Source: Sphingomonas sp. ERG5
GTDB taxonomy: Bacteria; Pseudomonadota; Alphaproteobacteria; Sphingomonadales; Sphingomonadaceae
Direction of reading: 5' to 3'
Length of the DNA stretch: 64,000 bases
NCBI RefSeq assembly: GCF_000803065.1
Contig: NZ_JSXI01000045.1
Location: 62,001 to 126,000 of the forward strand
Under the pieces are notes generated by a model. It worked only from the letters and a program-made list of their open reading frames with translations, made no database searches and was not told where the DNA came from. The translations under genes and the position numbers were made by a program. This document shows positions 25,790 to 34,527 of this stretch, one piece after another. Every line of letters begins with the position of its first letter. Positions within the stretch are counted from its first letter, which is position 1.

Positions 25790-25816
25790 CCGGTGCCGGC
25801 CGCGAGATCCTCGCGG

Positions 25817-27313
25817 TCAGGGTTTCACGAAATGATAGGTGACGTGCGGCTGCGCCGCGAAGGACAGGCGCGGATCCTGCGGCGTGCCGTAGAATTCCAG
25901 CCGGTCATAGGGGCCACCGTCGCGCGCGCCGGTGACCAGCTCGTAAAGATTGGGTCCGACCTGCTCCCACGACGTCTTGCGTCCGCCATTCTCGACCAGG
26001 ACGATATGCGCTGACGGCATCGAGACCTTGATGTCGCCTTCGGGTTCGACCGGCGTGGCATAGTCGCGGCGATTGCTGCGATAGGCGCCAAGCGGCGGCG
26101 ACGGCTCGGTACCGGTCCAGCGCGGCGCGGGCTTTTGCGGGAAGAGCTTGCCCATGATCGCATCGCTCAGTTCGGTGCGCCCGAGATAGCTCCCGGTCCC
26201 GCCGGTGAACGACATGAAGAAACCGAAATCCGCCGCCGGCGCGATCGACAGGTTGGAATGGAAATCCATCGTATTGCCGCCATGGCCGACCACGCGCGGC
26301 CCGGCTTCACGATGCACCATGAAACCATGCGCCATTCCGGCAAGGTGCGGGGCATTGGCGATCGAATTGCTTTCGAGGAACGCGACCGACGCCGGGGTCA
26401 GGATTCGCGCCGTGCCGAGTTGCCCCTTGTTGAGCAAGGCGAGCATGAAGCGCGCCATGTCGGGTGCGGTCGCCGAGGCCGATCCGGCGGGCATGACCAG
26501 GCTGTAATATTCGAACGGCGTGGCGGAAAAACGCCCATCCTTCACCACATAACCGGTCGCCATATGGTCGCGCATTGCGCCGGTCAGCGGCTCCCGGAAC
26601 GTCGTCGTCATCATGCCGAGCGGGCGGAAGATGTGTTTCTCGACATAGTCGGGATAGGGTTCGCCCGAGACGCGCTCGACGATGTAGCCGGCCAGTGCGG
26701 CGCCATAGTTGGAATAGGAAATCTCGCTACCCGGCGCCCAGACCCGCGCGGGGATATGTGCCTTCATCCAGTCGCGATACGGCACCAGCTTGCTTTCATT
26801 CTCCGCCGTGATGCCACCGATGTCGCTCATCCCCGGCGTGTGCTGCAACAGGTCGCGAACCCGGATCGGCGCCGATCCAAAGGTGGGAATCTTATAGTCG
26901 AGGTAAGTGTTCACATCGGCGTCGAGATCGACCTTGCCCTGCTCTACCTGTTGCATCAGCGCGACCCAGGTGAACAGCTTCGATACCGATCCCGGTCGGA
27001 ACAGGGTACGCTGCGGATCGACCGGGATGCGCTTTTCGATATTGGCATAGCCATAGCCGCGGGTGAACAGCACCTTGCCCTTGTAGACGACCGTCACCAC
27101 CGCCCCCGCCACTTCGCGCGTGGCGATCTGTTCGGCCATCACCCCGTCGATAAAGGCCGGCAGCGTCGACAGGCTGGCCGGGCTGATCGCGACCGGTGCC
27201 GCGGCCGGGGCGGTCTGCGCGGCAGCCGGGGATGCGATCGCCGCGGTTGGGGCGATCAGGATCAGGACCCCGGCGGCCAGGGTTTTCGGGTTGTACTTCG
27301 TCATGTCCGCCAC
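25817..27313 (-). CDS. Secreted serine hydrolase (class C beta-lactamase / DD-peptidase family)
   Basis: 498 residues with a hydrophobic N-terminal signal region (about 11-32). SVSK at 109-112 is the SxxK nucleophile motif, SYSNYG near 187 gives the YxN motif, and VGHGGN is the HxG-type third motif. An extra C-terminal beta-rich domain of about 120 residues follows (GAYRSNRRDYATP onward), as in D-aminopeptidase or esterase relatives. Periplasmic peptidase, amidase or esterase activity is likely rather than drug resistance, given its neighbours: deacylase, cupin regulator and TonB receptor. Confidence 0.88.
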   Translation of the reverse strand: MADMTKYNPKTLAAGVLILIAPTAAIASPAAAQTAPAAAPVAISPASLSTLPAFIDGVMAEQIATREVAGAVVTVVYKGKVLFTRGYGYANIEKRIPVDPQRTLFRPGSVSKLFTWVALMQQVEQGKVDLDADVNTYLDYKIPTFGSAPIRVRDLLQHTPGMSDIGGITAENESKLVPYRDWMKAHIPARVWAPGSEISYSNYGAALAGYIVERVSGEPYPDYVEKHIFRPLGMMTTTFREPLTGAMRDHMATGYVVKDGRFSATPFEYYSLVMPAGSASATAPDMARFMLALLNKGQLGTARILTPASVAFLESNSIANAPHLAGMAHGFMVHREAGPRVVGHGGNTMDFHSNLSIAPAADFGFFMSFTGGTGSYLGRTELSDAIMGKLFPQKPAPRWTGTEPSPPLGAYRSNRRDYATPVEPEGDIKVSMPSAHIVLVENGGRKTSWEQVGPNLYELVTGARDGGPYDRLEFYGTPQDPRLSFAAQPHVTYHFVKP

Positions 27314-27353
27314 TCCAATGCTGCGGTCGATATGGGCTGATTCGGAACCGGAT

Positions 27354-27381
27354 CACCGCCGCCCCGATTGGAGCGGCGGTG
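27354..27381 (-). terminator. Hairpin between TonB receptor and serine-hydrolase genes
   Basis: Stem CACCGCCGC / GCGGCGGTG with a 10-base loop, 12 bp beyond the receptor stop on the minus strand. It may attenuate read-through into the hydrolase gene; no U-run is visible. Confidence 0.4.
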
Positions 27382-27392
27382 CGTCCGGCGCG

Positions 27393-30191
27393 TCAGAATT
27401 TCACGCGCGCGCCGGCGGTGAAATAGGTGCCGACAATGTCATAATGCGGGCTGCCCGCCGTGGTGATTGGCGGGGGAGCATCGAACACATTGTTGACGTT
27501 GCCGAACAGGGTGAAGCGATCCATCACCTTGAACTGCGCGCCAAGGTCGACATAGGTCCGCGACGCGACCTTGTTGTTCACCAGCGTGGTCAGCGCACGG
27601 TTGTACAGGCCGCCATCGACATAGCGCAGGCGGGCGTCGAACCCGACAACGTCACCCTGATAGCTTACCCCCAGCGTGCCACGCCATTTTGGAACGCTGT
27701 TTGCCGTCGCATTGCCGACATCGCCCGCGGTATCGACGCGGGTGAGCCCGGTATCGAAGATGAAACGGTTGATATAGGTCGCCAGCGCACGCACCCGCAC
27801 CGTCCCCTTCATCCCGCTGCTGACCTTCGACAAGGGCAGCACATAGGATGCTTCGATATCGAGGCCACGGGTCGAGAAGCTGGCGATGTTCTGCGAATTG
27901 GAGAACACCGTCTCGACCGTCTGCGTGGTCGGGTTGCGGATGATCTGACTGCACGCCGTTGAATTGCCCTTGGAGCAAAGCAGCGTCAGGTTCGACGCGG
28001 ACAGCGTCGTGATCGCACCGTTGATGTTGACGTCATAATAATCGACCGAGAAACTGAGGCCGCGGAAGAAGGATGGCGAGAAGGTGGCGCCGACCGTCCA
28101 CCCCTTGCTGATTTCCGGCACCAGGTTGGGGTTGCCGCCGCTATAGGTGGTCACAGTCGCCGGCGTCGCCGTATAGCCCGGGACCGAGCCCCGGCCCGCA
28201 CTGTCCTGATCGACCAGCGCGCCGACATTGATGTTGCGCTGGCTGAACAATTCGTCGGGGTTGGGCGACCGAATATCGCGCGACCGCGTCACGCGCAGCA
28301 GGATATCATTGAACAGCCGCGCCGTGCCGCCGACCTTCCACGACCAGATGCCGCCGCTGTTGCTGTAATCCGAATAGCGCGCTGCACCATTGAGCTCGAC
28401 CTTCGCAACCCCTTCGGCATTGATCACCGGCAGCGAGACTTCGGTAAAGGCTTCCTTCACGTTGAAGCCACCATTCAGATCGCTGACATAAACCGGCAAG
28501 GAGAAGATGCCGGCAATCGCATCGGCATTGCGCGATGAGGAGGTCTTCACCCACCGCGCTTCGGCGCCGACCACCACCGTGACTGGCCCTGCCCAGAGCG
28601 AGAACAGGTCGCCCTGCACTTCGGCGCCCATCGAATCGAGCTTCTCGATCGTTTTTTGCTGCTGCGTACCGGTGACATAATCCACCGCGCCGGGCGACGC
28701 GTTGAACCGGCCGAACGGGTTGAGCGGCCGGCATGCCGGGTCGTCATTGGTGGTGATCGCATCGGCATTGACCGCGCAGACGATCTGCCCGCCGCTCGAC
28801 ACCGCATCTATCGCCTTGTCGAAATTGGCCTCGATCCGCGAATTCTCCAGCCGCTCGTCGCTATGGATTTCGCCATGACTGTAATGCGCGCGATATGTGA
28901 AGCCCTTGCCGAAGGTGCCGTTGATGCCGATCGCGCCTTCCTTGTTCTCACGCTTGGTGTTGAAGCGCAGCATCAGGATATCGTTGAACACCCGGCCATA
29001 GGTGAAGCTCGTCTCACCCGCTGCCGCCAGCTGATTGCGGATCGCCGCGGACAGGAACGGGTTGGTCGCCGAAATGGTCAGCGGCGGGACGAGGAAGTCG
29101 GTCAGGAAAGGCGCATTGCTGGTGGAGCGTCCATAGCTTCCTTCGGCCCAGATCGTCGCCCCGCCCAGGTCATAGCTTACCCGGCCAAAGACGTTGAGCC
29201 GGTCGAACGGCGTCGAGGCGGCGACATTGTCATAGAGCCCGACGCCGTCCGCGCCGCCGATCATCTGTCCGGGAAAGGGGCCCGCGCCGAGCGGGGTGCC
29301 GCCCCGGAACGAGCGCAGCGTGCCATCTCCGTTGAAGGTCTGCCCGGCCAGCACGCCGGTGGTGATCAGCCCATCCGAGCTCATATTGCCATAGTTCACG
29401 TCACGCGTCAGGCGCGTCGAGAAATCGGTCAGGCTGGTCGGATTGACCCGGACGATCGCGGCACTGCCCAGGTTGGGCCGCGAGTTGCGGTCGGGGATAC
29501 CCTTGTCCTTGATATATTCCGCGCCGATCATGAAATGGCCATTGCCGCCGGCGAATTTGGTGCCGAAACTGGCGTCCACACCATAACGTGCGCCGTCACC
29601 GCGTGACGAGACGCCGCTTTGCCCGCCGACCGTCAGGCCTTCCAGGTCATCCTTCAGGATGATGTTGACCACCCCGGCGACCGCGCCCGAACCCCAGGCA
29701 GCGGAGGCGCCGCCAGTCACGACGTCGATGCGCTGGATCAGGCCGGTGGGCACGAAGTTGAGGTTATTCTCGCCGACGAAACGCCGGCCATTGAGCAATG
29801 TCAGCGCGCGATTGATGCCGAGGCCGCGCAGGTCGACTGGCGCGGTGCCGGTCGAGGTGTTGCCATTGGACACTTGCGGCGTGACCGTGGCGCGAAATTG
29901 CGGCTGATCGTTCAGGACTTGCTGGATATTGGCGCGCGCGCCCTGCCGCAATTCGACATCGCCGATCACTGTGGTCGGGGTGGGCTGGTCGAAGCCGTTG
30001 CGGCGGATGCGCGATCCGGTGACGATGATTTCCCGGCCATCGTCGGTGGAGTCCGCAGCGGCCTGGTCCGTGCCGGCCTGTTCGGTGGACATATCCGTCG
30101 CTTGCGGCGGCGTCGCCTGAGCCAGGGCCGCACCGGAATAGATCAGCGCGACGGCCGAGGTCGCGCAGCGGAAAAGCGTGTCGATCTTCAT
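27393..30191 (-). CDS. TonB-dependent outer-membrane receptor (peptide-scavenging cluster)
   Basis: 932 residues with a signal peptide ending near ALAQA. A TonB-box-like REIIVTGSRIRRNGFDQ is followed by the plug (NIQQVLNDQPQF, DLRGLGINRALTLLNGRR, RIDVVTGGASAAWGSGAVAG) and a large barrel ending in GARVKF. The plug wording LRGLG...LNGRRFV...GGASAAWGSGAVAGVVNI is that of the sphingomonad/Caulobacter receptor class often linked to peptide or plant-polymer uptake rather than siderophores. Neighbouring secreted hydrolases support peptide or acyl-amino-acid import; this is inference. The degenerate palindrome at 30343-30358 lies about 150 bp upstream. Confidence 0.9.
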   Translation of the reverse strand: MKIDTLFRCATSAVALIYSGAALAQATPPQATDMSTEQAGTDQAAADSTDDGREIIVTGSRIRRNGFDQPTPTTVIGDVELRQGARANIQQVLNDQPQFRATVTPQVSNGNTSTGTAPVDLRGLGINRALTLLNGRRFVGENNLNFVPTGLIQRIDVVTGGASAAWGSGAVAGVVNIILKDDLEGLTVGGQSGVSSRGDGARYGVDASFGTKFAGGNGHFMIGAEYIKDKGIPDRNSRPNLGSAAIVRVNPTSLTDFSTRLTRDVNYGNMSSDGLITTGVLAGQTFNGDGTLRSFRGGTPLGAGPFPGQMIGGADGVGLYDNVAASTPFDRLNVFGRVSYDLGGATIWAEGSYGRSTSNAPFLTDFLVPPLTISATNPFLSAAIRNQLAAAGETSFTYGRVFNDILMLRFNTKRENKEGAIGINGTFGKGFTYRAHYSHGEIHSDERLENSRIEANFDKAIDAVSSGGQIVCAVNADAITTNDDPACRPLNPFGRFNASPGAVDYVTGTQQQKTIEKLDSMGAEVQGDLFSLWAGPVTVVVGAEARWVKTSSSRNADAIAGIFSLPVYVSDLNGGFNVKEAFTEVSLPVINAEGVAKVELNGAARYSDYSNSGGIWSWKVGGTARLFNDILLRVTRSRDIRSPNPDELFSQRNINVGALVDQDSAGRGSVPGYTATPATVTTYSGGNPNLVPEISKGWTVGATFSPSFFRGLSFSVDYYDVNINGAITTLSASNLTLLCSKGNSTACSQIIRNPTTQTVETVFSNSQNIASFSTRGLDIEASYVLPLSKVSSGMKGTVRVRALATYINRFIFDTGLTRVDTAGDVGNATANSVPKWRGTLGVSYQGDVVGFDARLRYVDGGLYNRALTTLVNNKVASRTYVDLGAQFKVMDRFTLFGNVNNVFDAPPPITTAGSPHYDIVGTYFTAGARVKF

Positions 30192-30342
30192 TTTGTCTCC
30201 CCGTTGCGCATCTCGATGGCTTGGGTTGGGAGTCTTTGGTCCACCGTCACGGTGAAGACCGACTCCTCGTGTGATCCGCCTATCGATTCAAAATGCGCAA
30301 CCGGGACAAATCATGCTTTTTTATTTCCTGCAAGAGAATCCA

Positions 30343-30358
30343 ATCCTGTTCAGGTCGA
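30343..30358. promoter_or_regulatory. Degenerate second copy of the CCTGATCAGG palindrome
   Basis: AATCCTGTTCAGGTCG matches the operator at 25088-25103 at 12 of 16 positions, including CCTGxTCAGG. It sits upstream of the minus-strand TonB receptor gene. A perfect ATTATG-TCG-CATAAT inverted repeat at 30378-30392 lies just beyond it. The 292-bp gap 30192-30483 holds no gene that I can support. Confidence 0.35.
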
Positions 30359-30483
30359 TTTGTGACAATTTGAGACGATTATGTCGCATAATGCGGCGTG
30401 TTTTGGGCGTGCGGCGGCAGGGGCGGTCCGGCGCGGCGCCGAAAACCGCCTCATCCAGCCGTTACGGTGCGTGATCTGGAGCC

Positions 30484-31953
30484 CTAAAGCCCCTTGCGAC
30501 CGAAGCCGCCGGGGCGCCGGGCGAATCCGCCCGGACTTGGCCGGAGCGGCGGCGATGGGACCGGATCGGGGCGTGGCTGCGCCGCCGCCGGCTCGCCGAA
30601 TTCGACGAACATCGCCCGGACCGGGGTTTCGCGCCGCGCGCGGCTTTCGCCGAAAAAGCAGCGGATCGCCTGATCCTCGGCGGTTGTACCGACCGTGTCG
30701 CCGTGACGGATCACCGGGCCTTTCAGCAACAGATAGCGCAGCAGCTCGCTGAGCTTGTCGCCGACCATCGCAACCGGATACGGCGCGTTCCACACCTCGA
30801 CTTCATACCCCAGGAACGGCATCAGCCCGCCCGTGGTCAGGCAGACATTGCCGTCCGCCATCGAATCGGGCGCGGTCCAGGTCCAGAGCTGGATCGGAAT
30901 CTCGCCATTCGTGACCACGCCGAGAAAGCCCTCGGCCATCTTTGCGTCAAACAGCGTGTTGACCTGATTGTTGAAGACGCCCGCAACCTGCGGTTCGCGC
31001 GCGATCATGCCGATCACCAGCGTCGCGACCATCGCGACCATGCGCATGCTCTCGAAATCGGCCGGCGACTTTATATGCACGGTCACATGCTGGCGATGCC
31101 GGGCGATCCGGTTCCGGTCGCCCTGGAACCAGAAGCTGCGCTGCAGCGCATTGTCGATCGCTTCAGGGTCCATCGGCAGCGGCAGCCAGGCGAAGACCAG
31201 TGATCCGCGGCCTCGGACAAAGCCCATGCCGCCCGGCGCGGCGATGCTTTTCCAGCGGCCATCCGGGTCGAACCTCCCCAGCACCTCGTCGATCAGCGGC
31301 CAGTCGATATGCACGTCGCCGTCAAGCATGATGGTCATCGACGCGAGCGAAACCTGGCCGTCGTCTTCTGGCTCGACCACTTGCGGTTCGGGAAATGGGG
31401 CAGGGGGATCGGCGTTGCGCGAAATCGGCGGGGCAACGACACCGGTCGTTTCGGGCACGCCACATTGCAGCAGCGGCCGCAAATCGACTCCGCGCGCGAG
31501 CAGCGCCAGCCCGGTCGACATGTCGCCATGATCGAGCCAGTTGCCGCCCGCTTCCAGTTGCAGGAATGATCCCGGCTGTTGCTGGGCGATCGTCGTGCAG
31601 ACGATCACCGCGACCTTCAGCGCCAGCGTATCGTCCTCGGTCGATGGCCGGCTGATCGCGATATGATGATGATGCGCCGGCGGGGTATGGCCGTTGGCGG
31701 GCCGGTAAGGCTGGTCGGGCCGATATTCGATGCTGACCAGCATCAAATCGCCGTCCGGCAAGCGTCCGATGATCGTCTGCGGCCGTTCGAGCGTCGCGAC
31801 ATCGTCCTTGCCGCCATAATCCTCTTCGCCGACGCGCCAGCTGATGCGCGGGCATTGCTCGAGCAGCAAGGCGCGGATCAGGGCGATCGGGAAACCGACC
31901 GGATGTTCCAGCAATAGCGTCGGCACGCGGCGAGGCTCCACACTCGATCTCAC
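30484..31953 (-). CDS. DUF4261-like protein
   Basis: 489 residues from a GTG at 31953. The C-terminal half ends in a DUF4261-like segment: [14 protein letters not shown], then [22 protein letters not shown]. Two related halves may be present, since motifs such as [19 protein letters not shown] and [16 protein letters not shown] occupy equivalent positions. A Pro/Arg/Gly-rich tail of about 30 residues ([19 protein letters not shown]) is probably disordered. No signal peptide. Divergent from cobT with a 95-bp gap. The family occurs in several defence- or secretion-adjacent settings but has no proven role. Confidence 0.65.
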   Translation of the reverse strand: MRSSVEPRRVPTLLLEHPVGFPIALIRALLLEQCPRISWRVGEEDYGGKDDVATLERPQTIIGRLPDGDLMLVSIEYRPDQPYRPANGHTPPAHHHHIAISRPSTEDDTLALKVAVIVCTTIAQQQPGSFLQLEAGGNWLDHGDMSTGLALLARGVDLRPLLQCGVPETTGVVAPPISRNADPPAPFPEPQVVEPEDDGQVSLASMTIMLDGDVHIDWPLIDEVLGRFDPDGRWKSIAAPGGMGFVRGRGSLVFAWLPLPMDPEAIDNALQRSFWFQGDRNRIARHRQHVTVHIKSPADFESMRMVAMVATLVIGMIAREPQVAGVFNNQVNTLFDAKMAEGFLGVVTNGEIPIQLWTWTAPDSMADGNVCLTTGGLMPFLGYEVEVWNAPYPVAMVGDKLSELLRYLLLKGPVIRHGDTVGTTAEDQAIRCFFGESRARRETPVRAMFVEFGEPAAAQPRPDPVPSPPLRPSPGGFARRPGGFGRKGL

Positions 31954-32048
31954 GGCAAGTCTCGCACGATAGGCTTAAGCGACCGTGTATGCCGGACCCG
32001 GGCATGGCGGAGATTGATTTCGCGCGTCCGGCCCTGCACAGAAAGCCC

Positions 32049-33878
32049 ATGGCCACCGAAACCCCCCTCGATCAGTTCAAGGCCGTGCTCGGCGGCACGT
32101 CGCGCGCACTTGCCGACGAACCCGAGATCGAGCTCGCCTTTACCGCCGACGCGCCGACTCAGTCGGGCAAGCATATCAAGGTGCCGATGCCGGCGCGGAC
32201 CCTGCCGGCCGATCAGGTCGCGGAAGCGCGCGGTTTCGCCGATGGTTTCGCGCTCCGGCTCAAGCATCATGATTCCGCGCTGCATGCGAAGACCGCACCG
32301 GGCGACGCCGTGGCGCGCGCGGTGTTCGACGCGGTCGAAGGCGCGCGCGTCGAGGCGCTGGGGTCGCGCGGCTATGCCGGCATCGCTGCCAATCTGGCGA
32401 CCGCGCTCGACATGAAATTGCGCGCCGACCCGATCACCCGCGCGCGCTCCCGGGAGGAAGTGCCGCTGTCGACCGCGCTCGGGCTGATGGTGCGCGAACG
32501 GCTGACCGGCGAACAGGCGCCGGCCACCACCGCGATGGGCATGGCGCTGATCCGCGACTGGATCGAGGACAAGGCGGGCCATGACCTCGATGCGCTGGCA
32601 CTGGCGATCGACGATCAGCGCGCCTTTGCGACGCTTGCGACGCGCCTGCTCGAGGATCTCGAACTGATCGAGGGCGACCTGATCCCCGACGATAGCGAGG
32701 AAGGCGGCAGCGACGACGAAGGCACCGAGGACCAGCAGTCCGACGACGGCGAAGAGGGCGAGAGCGAGGGCGAGGAAGGCCAGAGCGAGATCGAGGCGCG
32801 CGGCCAGGACCGCGACGCCGAATCGCAGGACGGCGAGTCGAGCGAGCAGGGCGACGACCAGTATGACGATATGGACGGCGAGCCCGGCGATGAGGGCGAG
32901 GAAGGCATGCTGCCGGTCCGCCCCAACCGCCCGCTGCAGGATTTCGGCGCGCAATTCGATTACAAGGCCTGGACCACGGCCTATGACGAAGTGATCGCCG
33001 CGACTGAATTGTGCGACGCCGACGAACTGGCGCGGCTGCGTTCCTATCTCGATCAGCAGCTCGTCCATCTTCAGGGCGTGGTGACCAAGCTCGCCAACCG
33101 GCTGCAGCGCCGCCTGATGGCGCAGCAGAACCGCAGCTGGGACTTCGACCAGGAAGAGGGCATTCTCGACGCCGCGCGGCTGGCGCGGATCGTGGTCAAT
33201 CCGATGCTTTCGCTCAGCTACAAGGTCGAGCGCGAGACCGATTTCCGCGACACCGTCGTCACCTTGCTGATCGACAATAGCGGCTCGATGCGCGGCCGCC
33301 CGATCTCGATCGCCGCGATCAGCGCCGACATTCTCGCGCGCACGCTGGAACGTTGCGGGGTCAAGACCGAGATTCTCGGCTTCACCACCCGCGCGTGGAA
33401 GGGCGGGCAGGCGCGTGAGACCTGGCTTGCCGCCGGACGCCCGCCACAGCCGGGCCGGCTCAACGACATCCGCCACATCGTCTATAAAAAGGCCGACGAG
33501 CCATGGCGCCGCGCCAAGGCGTCGCTTGGGCTGATGATGCGCGAAGGGCTGCTCAAGGAAAATATCGATGGCGAGGCATTGCTCTGGGCACATGGCCGGC
33601 TGATCGGGCGGCCCGAGGAACGCAAGATCCTGATGGTGATTTCCGACGGCGCGCCGGTCGATGATTCCACGCTCAGCGTGAATTCAGGCAGCTACCTCGA
33701 ACGTCATTTGCGCCAAGTGATTGGCTGGATCGAAACCAAATCACCGGTGGAGCTGGTGGCGATCGGCATCGGCCATGACGTGACGCGCTATTACCAGCGC
33801 GCGGTGACGATCATGGATGCCGATCAGCTTGGCGGTACGATCATCGAACAGCTCGCCGCGCTGTTCGACACGGAATAG
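32049..33878 (+). CDS. cobT: CobT, cobaltochelatase-type VWA subunit
   Basis: 609 residues. Start at 32049 ([13 protein letters not shown]) chosen because CobT homologues begin with a similar segment; in-frame ATGs at 31989 and 32004 are possible but less likely. The N-terminal domain is followed by an extremely acidic stretch (about 214-295, Glu/Asp/Ser/Gly-rich). A von Willebrand A domain follows with the MIDAS motif DNSGS starting at residue 409 and a late [11 protein letters not shown]. CobT pairs with the CobS AAA+ ring to drive the chelatase CobN. Here cobS is about 10 kb upstream instead of adjacent. Confidence 0.94.
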   Translation: MATETPLDQFKAVLGGTSRALADEPEIELAFTADAPTQSGKHIKVPMPARTLPADQVAEARGFADGFALRLKHHDSALHAKTAPGDAVARAVFDAVEGARVEALGSRGYAGIAANLATALDMKLRADPITRARSREEVPLSTALGLMVRERLTGEQAPATTAMGMALIRDWIEDKAGHDLDALALAIDDQRAFATLATRLLEDLELIEGDLIPDDSEEGGSDDEGTEDQQSDDGEEGESEGEEGQSEIEARGQDRDAESQDGESSEQGDDQYDDMDGEPGDEGEEGMLPVRPNRPLQDFGAQFDYKAWTTAYDEVIAATELCDADELARLRSYLDQQLVHLQGVVTKLANRLQRRLMAQQNRSWDFDQEEGILDAARLARIVVNPMLSLSYKVERETDFRDTVVTLLIDNSGSMRGRPISIAAISADILARTLERCGVKTEILGFTTRAWKGGQARETWLAAGRPPQPGRLNDIRHIVYKKADEPWRRAKASLGLMMREGLLKENIDGEALLWAHGRLIGRPEERKILMVISDGAPVDDSTLSVNSGSYLERHLRQVIGWIETKSPVELVAIGIGHDVTRYYQRAVTIMDADQLGGTIIEQLAALFDTE

Positions 33879-33886
33879 GATTGGGC

Positions 33887-34117
33887 ATGGATACGGGTCT
33901 CCTTCTCCTGATCGGCGTCCCGCTGGCGCTTGTCGTCCTGCTGTTCGTCAGGGCGGGCCGAAAGGGAGAACTGCGCCTCGATCATCTGTGGTTCACGCTG
34001 ACGGTCGTCATGGTCGGCGTCAGCGCGATGGCGCTGCAATGGTTGCCGCCGATTGGCACGATCGGCTACCGGCTGCTGTCGTCCGCGGCGTCGCTCGGCA
34101 TGCGGATATTATTGTGA
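33887..34117 (+). CDS. Small two-helix membrane protein
   Basis: 76 residues from the ATG at 33887, with AGGA six bases upstream, 8 bp after cobT. Two hydrophobic segments (about 3-21 and 35-52) are separated by a basic loop (RAGRKGELRLDH). It looks like an inner-membrane protein co-transcribed with cobT. No family recognised. Confidence 0.6.
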   Translation: MDTGLLLLIGVPLALVVLLFVRAGRKGELRLDHLWFTLTVVMVGVSAMALQWLPPIGTIGYRLLSSAASLGMRILL

Positions 34118-34148
34118 ATATCGGCGCGCGACAGGCGGGTATCGCGGT

Positions 34149-34469
34149 GTGGGCGGTGATGTTGCTCGGTATGGCCGGACGGTCGCTGGCCGGGCCGCCG
34201 CTATAATCGCGCCGATCATTGCCCCGCCCGGCGGCTTTGCCGGGCCGGCCAAGCGATCGGTGACGATCGCCGGACACCAGACGTCGATCAGCCTCGAACC
34301 CGTCTTCTGGGCGGCACTCGAAACTGCCGCCACGGCACGCGCGCTGCCGCTCAATGCGCTGATCGCCGAGATCGACGCGATACGGATCAAGGCGGAGGTG
34401 CCGCCCAATCTCGCAAGCGCCCTGCGCAGCTGGCTTTTCTGCCACAGTGGTGAGAATTACTCTCAGTAG
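34149..34469 (+). CDS. Ribbon-helix-helix domain protein, start uncertain
   Basis: The conserved part is KRSVTIAGHQTSISLEPVFW followed by ALPLNALIAEIDAIR, a ribbon-helix-helix DNA-binding pattern widespread as a small alphaproteobacterial family. The start is a problem: within this frame the only near-standard start downstream of the previous gene is a GTG at 34149, which adds about 35 low-complexity residues before the domain. A separate short frame (GTG at 34114, overlapping the previous stop as GTGA) encodes a 30-residue hydrophobic peptide that may be translated instead. The last 20 bases of the gene overlap the Fur-like site for the next gene. Probable small DNA-binding regulator. Confidence 0.6.
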   Translation: MGGDVARYGRTVAGRAAAIIAPIIAPPGGFAGPAKRSVTIAGHQTSISLEPVFWAALETAATARALPLNALIAEIDAIRIKAEVPPNLASALRSWLFCHSGENYSQ

Positions 34470-34495
34470 CGTTGACAATGAGAGTGACTCGCAAT
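34451..34495. promoter_or_regulatory. Fur-like operator pair before the siderophore receptor
   Basis: TGAGAATTACTCTCA at 34451-34465 is a TGAGA/TCTCA inverted repeat, and AATGAGAGTGACTCGCAAT at 34477-34495 carries a second related site. TGAGAGTGACTCGC differs by one base from TGAGAATGACTCGC upstream of the PepSY operon at 42031. Both fit the TGAGAAT...TCTCA half-site style of alphaproteobacterial Fur boxes; binding is not shown. Confidence 0.6.
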
Positions 34496-34527
34496 AGCCG
34501 CCCCTCAACTCTAAGGGGATTACCGTC

